Source of the DNA: Butyrivibrio sp. NC3005
GTDB taxonomy: Bacteria; Bacillota; Clostridia; Lachnospirales; Lachnospiraceae
Length of the DNA stretch: 64,000 nucleotides
Reading direction: 5' to 3'
Assembly: GCF_000424545.1 (NCBI RefSeq)
Contig: NZ_AUKC01000006.1
Span: forward strand, 75,072 to 139,071
Both the position numbers and the translations under genes were made by a program. Position 1 is the stretch's first letter, and each line of letters opens with the position of its first letter. The notes beneath the pieces are model-generated. The model did no database searches, had not been told where the DNA came from, and saw nothing but the letters and a program-made list of their open reading frames with translations. Below, one piece after another: positions 59,281 through 64,000 of the stretch.

Positions 59281-59889
59281 ATGAGAATTGTAGTTGCAAC
59301 TGGAAATAAAGACAAAATGCGTGAAATCCATGAGATAATGGATCATTTCGGAGTAGATATTATCTCTATGAAAGAAGCAGGCGTTTTTGAAGATGTTGAA
59401 GAAAATGGAACAACTTTTGCAGAAAACTCTCTTATCAAGGCAAGTTCAATATCAAAATCACTCAAAGAAAAAGGTATTGATGATGCAGTTGTTCTTGCCG
59501 ATGATTCAGGTCTTGTGATTGATGCACTTAACGGAGAACCTGGAATCTATTCAGCTCGTTATATGGGAAAGGATACTCCATATCCGGAAAAGAATGCAAA
59601 AATTATAGAAAGACTATCTAATGTAGAAGATGACAAGAGAACAGCACGCTTTGTATGTGCGATAACAGCAGTTCTTCCAGATGGAAGGCATTTATGTGCA
59701 GAAGATACGATGGAAGGCGTAATTGCCAAAAAAATAGCAGGAGAAAATGGATTTGGCTATGATCCTATATTCTTCCTCCCTCAATTTGGCAAGACTTCAG
59801 CTCAGCTTCTTCCAGAAGAAAAGAATAAAGTTAGTCATAGAGGAAAAGCACTTAGAAAAATGGAAGAACTTCTTTCAAAAGAACTGTAA
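59281..59889 (+). CDS. rdgB: XTP/dITP diphosphatase (RdgB/HAM1)
   Basis: 202 residues. Removes non-canonical purine nucleotides (ITP, dITP, XTP) from the pool. VATGNKDKMREI (about 4-15), ENSLIKASSI, ADDSGLVIDALNGEPG (about 76-91), GIYSARYMGKD and the C-terminal GFGYDPIFFLP with KNKVSHRGKAL are all family motifs. AAAGGCGG precedes the ATG. Last gene of the methyltransferase-amidase-rdgB group. Confidence 0.94.
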   Translation: MRIVVATGNKDKMREIHEIMDHFGVDIISMKEAGVFEDVEENGTTFAENSLIKASSISKSLKEKGIDDAVVLADDSGLVIDALNGEPGIYSARYMGKDTPYPEKNAKIIERLSNVEDDKRTARFVCAITAVLPDGRHLCAEDTMEGVIAKKIAGENGFGYDPIFFLPQFGKTSAQLLPEEKNKVSHRGKALRKMEELLSKEL

Positions 59890-59997
59890 TAAGCAAAATG
59901 AAACAGTGATAATAGTTTTACATGATATGTGATTTGTGAAGGAATTAAGCAAGCTAAGACAATGCTTATTGAATAAAAAAGACTGAAAAACAAATAG

Positions 59998-60031
59998 AAA
60001 AGGGATTTCGTTTGAAAACGAAATCCCTTTT
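59998..60031 (-). terminator. Terminator of the tRNA-Leu gene
   Basis: 15-bp stem AAAAGGGATTTCGTT (59998-60012) with its complement at 60017-60031. On the minus strand it follows the tRNA-Leu and ends in a T-rich stretch; it can also act for rdgB. Confidence 0.8.
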
Positions 60032-60035
60032 AAAG

Positions 60036-60117
60036 TGCGGATAGAGGGACTTGAACCCTTACACCATTCGGTACAGGAACCTAAATCCTGCGCGTCTGCC
60101 AATTCCGCCATATCCGC
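60036..60117 (-). tRNA. tRNA-Leu (anticodon TAG)
   Basis: 82 bases with the long variable arm of class II tRNAs. Acceptor GCGGATA/TATCCGC, anticodon loop TTTAGGT, T-loop TTCAAGT, discriminator A. Read on the minus strand. CCA is not encoded. Confidence 0.95.
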
Positions 60118-60538
60118 ATGCAAGAACTATTTTATACCAGAAAATCAGTGTTTGTCAATGAAAATCACAAAACAGGAAGATATAAATTTGTCAGGGCGAC
60201 ATAATTTAAAAGTGTTTAAATTATGCCGCATTCTTATGCGCTGTTTCTTAGCGCATTACGTACCACTACGTTTATAATCAAGCGAAAGCGTGTCTGCGAC
60301 GAAATATACAAACAGTAAAACGGACTATATAAAAACAATAAAGTCATGATAAGAAATGTATCGGAAAATACCAGTAAAAATGCGTTTTTTGATGGTTTCG
60401 ACTACTAGAAAAACATGATAGAAAAAAACAAAATAAAAAAATATGATTTTTTTTAAAAAAAGTGTTGACATATTTAGAGAACGTGATAGAATATATCTTG
60501 TCGCCGCGAGAGAGCGAGGCACACAAAACACTTCACTT
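60118..60538. other. Spacer with inverted R2 repeat (60233-60343) and tRNA promoter region
   Basis: 421 bases without a supported gene. R2 here is the reverse complement of 43620-43730 with three mismatches over 111 bp. Short ORFs in it lack ribosome sites and are rejected. Its 3' part leads into the tRNA promoter at 60465-60492. Confidence 0.8.
60465..60492 (+). promoter_or_regulatory. Promoter of the first tRNA array (TTGACA-16-TAGAAT)
   Basis: TTGACA at 60465-60470, TAGAAT at 60487-60492. A TTGTCGCCGCG-containing leader hairpin follows, as in both tRNA-Arg operons. Confidence 0.75.
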
Positions 60539-60613
60539 CGGGGTGTGGCTCAGTTTGGCTAGAGCGCCTGCTTTGGGAGCAGGAAGTCGCAGGTTCGAGT
60601 CCTGTCACCCCGA
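60539..60613 (+). tRNA. tRNA-Pro (anticodon TGG)
   Basis: 75 bases: acceptor CGGGGTG/CACCCCG, anticodon loop TTTGGGA, discriminator A. First gene of the array; not present in the duplicated copy. Confidence 0.97.
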
Positions 60614-60666
60614 CTTTGCAAGTTTGTAAATTGTGTTAAGTGGAATAAGAAAGAGAATTCTACCGT

Positions 60667-60737
60667 GCGGGTGTAGTTCAATGGTAGAACACCAGCCTTC
60701 CAAGCTGGATACGTGGGTTCGATTCCCATCACCCGCT
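60667..60737 (+). tRNA. tRNA-Gly (anticodon TCC), copy 1
   Basis: 71 bases: acceptor GCGGGTG/CACCCGC, anticodon loop CTTCCAA, T-loop TTCGATT, discriminator T. CCA not encoded. Confidence 0.97.
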
Positions 60738-60760
60738 TCACATCGAAAGATGCGAGGTAT

Positions 60761-60834
<74 letters not shown>

Positions 60835-60871
60835 TTTTGTATGAAGTTCATCTTCATATATTTTACCTTAC

Positions 60872-60946
60872 GGTGGGTATGGCGCAGTTGGTTAGCGCGC
60901 CAGATTGTGGTTCTGGAGACCGTGGGTTCGAGTCCCACTACCCACC
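60872..60946 (+). tRNA. tRNA-His (anticodon GTG), copy 1
   Basis: 75 bases including the encoded extra G at position -1, opposite discriminator C. Acceptor GTGGGTA/TACCCAC, anticodon loop TTGTGGT. Confidence 0.97.
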
Positions 60947-61016
60947 CTTAGTAATTCAGTAAGGCAAACCTGATTGCGACAGCTAATAAGTCAAGTTCGC
61001 AAACTTGCCACCACAT

Positions 61017-61088
61017 TGGGCTATCGCCAAGCGGTAAGGCACAGCACTTTGACTGCTGCATACGACGGTTCGAATCCGGCTAGCCCAG
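61017..61088 (+). tRNA. tRNA-Gln (anticodon TTG), copy 1
   Basis: 72 bases: acceptor TGGGCTA/TAGCCCA, anticodon loop CTTTGAC, discriminator G. A small hairpin CAAGTT/AAACTTG lies in the spacer upstream. Confidence 0.97.
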
Positions 61089-61105
61089 CTCGAATAATTA
61101 AATAT

Positions 61106-61178
61106 GAGATACTAGCTCAGTTGGTAGAGCACTTGACTTTTAATCAAGTTGTCGTGGGTTCGATTCCCACGTGTCTCA
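61106..61178 (+). tRNA. tRNA-Lys (anticodon TTT), copy 1
   Basis: 73 bases: acceptor GAGATAC/GTGTCTC, anticodon loop CTTTTAA, T-stem GTGGG/CCCAC, discriminator A. Confidence 0.97.
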
Positions 61179-61191
61179 TTTTTTTCAGAAG

Positions 61192-61222
61192 AACGCTGAA
61201 ATAACTTTTTTCAGCGTTTTTT
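61192..61222 (+). terminator. Terminator of the first tRNA array
   Basis: AACGCTGAA (61192-61200) pairs with TTCAGCGTT (61210-61218), followed by T residues. Confidence 0.82.
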
Positions 61223-61330
61223 ATTTGCTCGATATAGTATGATTAGTTTATATCATTGTAAGTAAGCGTCTTCACGAAGACTTAGGCGAGTAAACAGTGT
61301 CGCTTATGGATAACTAATAAATATTAAGTA

Positions 61331-61359
61331 TTGACAAATAAGCTGAAATGGTATATAAT
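61331..61359 (+). promoter_or_regulatory. Promoter of the second tRNA array (TTGACA-17-TATAAT)
   Basis: TTGACA at 61331-61336 and TATAAT at 61354-61359. It is unrelated in sequence to the first array's promoter outside the boxes. Confidence 0.82.
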
Positions 61360-61399
61360 ATCCAAGTCGGTATGACATTTGATTGAAATTTTCTGCTAT

Positions 61400-61470
61400 G
61401 CGGGTGTAGTTCAATGGTAGAACACCAGCCTTCCAAGCTGGATACGTGGGTTCGATTCCCATCACCCGCT
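61400..61470 (+). tRNA. tRNA-Gly (anticodon TCC), copy 2
   Basis: Identical to 60667-60737, displaced by 733 bases. Confidence 0.97.
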
Positions 61471-61493
61471 TCACATCGAGAGATGCGAGGTAT

Positions 61494-61567
<74 letters not shown>

Positions 61568-61602
61568 TTTTGTATGGAGTTCATCTTCATATACTACCTT
61601 AC

Positions 61603-61677
61603 GGTGGGTATGGCGCAGTTGGTTAGCGCGCCAGATTGTGGTTCTGGAGACCGTGGGTTCGAGTCCCACTACCCACC
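61603..61677 (+). tRNA. tRNA-His (anticodon GTG), copy 2
   Basis: Identical to 60872-60946, displaced by 731 bases. The spacer before it lost two bases relative to copy 1 and carries a few substitutions. Confidence 0.97.
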
Positions 61678-61747
61678 CTTAGTAATTCAGTAAGGCAAAC
61701 CTGATTGCGACAGCTAATAAGTCAAGTTCGCAAACTTGCCACAACAT

Positions 61748-61819
61748 TGGGCTATCGCCAAGCGGTAAGGCACAGCACTTTGACTGCTGCATACGACGGT
61801 TCGAATCCGGCTAGCCCAG
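61748..61819 (+). tRNA. tRNA-Gln (anticodon TTG), copy 2
   Basis: Identical to 61017-61088, displaced by 731 bases. The 5' spacer differs by one base. Confidence 0.97.
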
Positions 61820-61836
61820 CTCGAATAATTAAATAT

Positions 61837-61909
61837 GAGATACTAGCTCAGTTGGTAGAGCACTTGACTTTTAATCAAGTTGTCGTGGGTTCGATTCCCA
61901 CGTGTCTCA
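61837..61909 (+). tRNA. tRNA-Lys (anticodon TTT), copy 2
   Basis: Identical to 61106-61178. Sequence similarity to copy 1 ends just after the gene, in the T-run. Confidence 0.97.
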
Positions 61910-61915
61910 TTTTCG

Positions 61916-61946
61916 AAACACTTAAGAATACTCTTAAGTGTTTTTT
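61916..61946 (+). terminator. Terminator of the second tRNA array
   Basis: AAACACTTAAG (61916-61926) with CTTAAGTGTTT (61933-61943), followed by T residues. Confidence 0.88.
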
Positions 61947-61949
61947 GTT

Positions 61950-62215
61950 GCATACTATAAATACAATAAACTCCTGTTGCTAAATGACAGAAAACAGGAG
62001 CTGAAAGATATCGTTAAGGAACTTGTTTTTTAAGTCAATAATACTTTTTTAGGGGCCGATGTGAATGGTATCACATCGGCTATTTATATGCTTATCTTGT
62101 TGAATAATGTACTTAAACTGTTTGGCGATAATTTTTTAATCGGATATTGATATACGGAATTGCGTGTATGGTGTTATAATATTTTTGAAGTCTATTATTA
62201 TAAACAGGAGGCAAT
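61950..62215 (+). other. Spacer before the second chemoreceptor gene, two hairpins
   Basis: No gene is seen. CTCCTGTT pairs with AACAGGAG (about 61972-61999), and GCCGATGTGA (62055-62064) with TCACATCGGC (62071-62080), 10 bp with a 6-base loop. Neither is followed by a good T-run. It also holds the sigma-28-like promoter below and a TGTTATAAT extended -10 at 62172-62180. Confidence 0.55.
62105..62131 (+). promoter_or_regulatory. Sigma-28-type promoter candidate for the second chemoreceptor
   Basis: TAAT (62105-62108), 15 bases, GGCGATAA (62124-62131), one mismatch from GCCGATAA. The spacing equals that of the 37.9-kb promoter. An extended -10 TATAAT at 62175-62180 is an alternative start. 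Confidence 0.5.
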
Positions 62216-64000
62216 ATGAGTATTATGAAAAAGAAGCAGGATAATGCAAGCGGACTTAAAATCGAAGGTATGAGCATCAAGATGGAATTGATAATAGCAA
62301 TAGTTCCTATCGTTGCTATATTGCTAATCTTGCTGACTGTGGTAACTTCTATGATAAGTCGTAGTATTATCATAGATCGTTCCAATAGCGAAATGCAGGC
62401 TACTTTGGGAAAATATTCAAATTATATCTCTGGTGAGCTTAACGAAATAAAGTCTCAGACTGATACTTTGGCAATGATGGTGGGAGCAACGTATCAAACA
62501 GCATCTATTGATGAGTTAAGTGAAGGTATTACATCTATCGTTACCAGCAATGACATGGTATTGGGGGCAGGACTTTGGTTTGAGCCTAATGTATATGATC
62601 CTGAAAAAAAATACTGTGGCCCATATTGGATGAAAAAAACAGATTCAAACGGTAAATGGGATGGCAGTGCGCTAGAGGCTTCCTGGGATTATTCAAATGA
62701 AAGCTATGATTATTTCAATCAGGAATACTATATAAATGCCAAAAAATCTGCTAGTGCTACCATTACAGATCCATACTATGATTCATCATCAGGTATGGTC
62801 ATGGCTTCCTGTTCTGCACCTATTAAAAAAGCTGATGGTACTTTTGTAGGATGCGTTACTGTAGATCTTATGTTGGATGAAGTAAATGCAGAAGTAGCTA
62901 ATGTTCGAATTGGTAAAACAGGAACTTTATGGCTCACTGATACAGCTTTTAACTATGTATATCATCCGGCTTATCCAAATGCGATAATTGATGGACTTGG
63001 CATTGATGATTCAACTGAAATGGAAAATTACATTTCAACAATTAAAGCAAGTGAAACAGGTAAGGGAAACTTTAAATATCAGGGCGTTAAAAGACTATTG
63101 TATTGGGATACTATTCCGGGCATGAATTGGAGAATCGGACTTACAATTTCTCAAGATGAAGTATTTGAAAAGGTCACAATGCTTCTGCATATATCAATTA
63201 TCGTATGTATAGTAGCTATTGTAATGACCACTATTATGATAATCTATCAGGCAACTGGAATAGCAAAAGCTGCTGCTGTTGTGGCTAACTCTCTTGCACA
63301 TTTGCGTGATGGAGAATTTGTAAAGATAACAGGAGCTAAAAAGAGAACTGATGAAATCGGATTGATGACTCAGGCAACAAATGAAGTAATAGAAAAGCTT
63401 GACAGCATAGTATCAAATATTAAAGAATCAGCTACCTCGCTTGGTTCATCTTCAGAAGAACTGGCAGATATGGCAAATCAGATCTCACAGACAGCAGAAG
63501 ATGTTTCTAATGCAGTGCAGGAAATTGCAACAGGTGCTACACAGCAGGCAGATGAGATTCAGAGTGCGACAGAAAATGTCGGACGAATTGGCGAAGCTAT
63601 TAATGATGTTCAGAATTCTACAGAAAACCTTTCCGGTATAACGCAGAGGATGAAAGAAGCTTCAGAGATTTCAAGCAGTTCTCTTGCTTCGCTTCAGGAA
63701 TCATCGCTTGAAATGACTGCAAAGATCGATGAGATTTCCAGCACCATTGAGACTACACAGAATGCGGTTCTTAATATAAATGATAAGGTTGAGGGAATTA
63801 CATCAATTGCTACTCAGACGAATCTCCTTTCTCTTAATGCTTCTATTGAAGCTGCACGTGCAGGCGAGGCTGGAAAAGGATTTGCTGTTGTAGCAGAAGA
63901 GATTGGCCAGCTTGCTGCCAATTCAAGGCAGCTTGCAGATGATATTAAGATTGAGATGGAGAAACTTCTCAATGAATCAAAGGCTGCTGTAACAGCTTCT
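62216..64000 (+). CDS. Methyl-accepting chemotaxis protein (double-Cache sensor), 3' end outside window
   Basis: 595 codons are open from ATG 62216 (after ACAGGAGG) to the window end, so the gene continues beyond it. TM1 about 23-45; extracellular sensor about 50-318 with [20 protein letters not shown] and a second lobe with TGTLWLTD, resembling dCache_1 domains that bind amino acids or other small ligands; TM2 about 322-345; HAMP about 347-400 ([11 protein letters not shown]); then the signalling helix with [36 protein letters not shown] and QLAANS. Not related in its sensor to the 41.8-kb receptor. Confidence 0.92.
   Translation, partial: MSIMKKKQDNASGLKIEGMSIKMELIIAIVPIVAILLILLTVVTSMISRSIIIDRSNSEMQATLGKYSNYISGELNEIKSQTDTLAMMVGATYQTASIDELSEGITSIVTSNDMVLGAGLWFEPNVYDPEKKYCGPYWMKKTDSNGKWDGSALEASWDYSNESYDYFNQEYYINAKKSASATITDPYYDSSSGMVMASCSAPIKKADGTFVGCVTVDLMLDEVNAEVANVRIGKTGTLWLTDTAFNYVYHPAYPNAIIDGLGIDDSTEMENYISTIKASETGKGNFKYQGVKRLLYWDTIPGMNWRIGLTISQDEVFEKVTMLLHISIIVCIVAIVMTTIMIIYQATGIAKAAAVVANSLAHLRDGEFVKITGAKKRTDEIGLMTQATNEVIEKLDSIVSNIKESATSLGSSSEELADMANQISQTAEDVSNAVQEIATGATQQADEIQSATENVGRIGEAINDVQNSTENLSGITQRMKEASEISSSSLASLQESSLEMTAKIDEISSTIETTQNAVLNINDKVEGITSIATQTNLLSLNASIEAARAGEAGKGFAVVAEEIGQLAANSRQLADDIKIEMEKLLNESKAAVTAS

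Noticed and set aside
62217-62385. Minus-strand ORF at the start of the second chemoreceptor
   Set aside because: It is opposite the receptor's TM1 and overlaps its promoter. The plus-strand frame continues to the window end with receptor motifs.

Overview
The window looks like a chromosomal segment of a low-GC, motile, butyrate-forming Lachnospiraceae bacterium, most like Butyrivibrio or Pseudobutyrivibrio. This rests on a complete thl-crt-hbd-bcd-etfB-etfA butyryl-CoA operon, a GH94 cellobiose phosphorylase and a GH43 glycosidase, chemotaxis receptors, strong AGGAGG-type ribosome binding sites, and AT-rich spacers. The genus is inferred from gene content, not from a marker gene. No prophage, integrase, transposase or CRISPR array was seen.

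Layout. 1-5.2 kb: the 3' end of a membrane coiled-coil gene, purB, a GH43 enzyme, and a cation antiporter behind a yybP-ykoY (Mn2+) riboswitch. 5.2-14.6 kb: a SARP-like regulator, then a one-direction cell-surface polymer operon (DUF4422, LicD, TarI/IspD-like cytidylyltransferase, TagB/TagF-like polymerase, acyltransferase, ABC-2 permease) ending in an unusual ABC-ATPase/SDR fusion. 14.7-25.3 kb: two small 'TWQG' proteins, serine acetyltransferase, M18 aminopeptidase, an SseB-like protein, a CheX-like/CheY pair, an SDR, TrxB, a secreted NlpC/P60 hydrolase and HPF. 25.4-32.2 kb: the butyrate operon with a perfect cre palindrome upstream of its promoter. 33.1-36.9 kb, minus strand: nadA-nadB-nadC-niaR. 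37.2-43.5 kb: YbaK, then a FapA-like protein, an HD-GYP response regulator and a chemoreceptor; the FapA-like gene has a sigma-28-like promoter. 44-46 kb: a minimal SufC-SufB pair between two identical tRNA-Arg(ACG) genes. 46.1-52.5 kb: a cell-envelope locus (two acyltransferases, a transglutaminase-like lipoprotein, a charged secreted protein, a VanX/VanY-like peptidase). 52.7-56.6 kb: cellobiose phosphorylase divergent from a LacI-type regulator, with matching operators at both start sites. 56.8-59.9 kb: an RNA methyltransferase, an amidase-fold pseudoenzyme and RdgB. 60-62 kb: twelve tRNA genes, including a five-gene array duplicated in tandem. 62.2-64 kb: a second chemoreceptor that runs off the window.

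The least explained material is non-coding. A family of modular palindromic repeats sits just after genes at about 4.9, 37.8, 43.5, 43.8 and 52.7 kb. One of its stems keeps pairing through compensatory base changes in three copies, and termini of the form TGACTT...AAGTCA flank interchangeable hairpins. A second repeat of 111 bp occurs at 43.6 and 60.2 kb in opposite orientations. Other leads are the ABC-SDR fusion, the TWQG proteins, the MREIRLGLE repeats fused to FapA, and an 11-bp-phased direct repeat between the SARP-like gene and the polymer operon.
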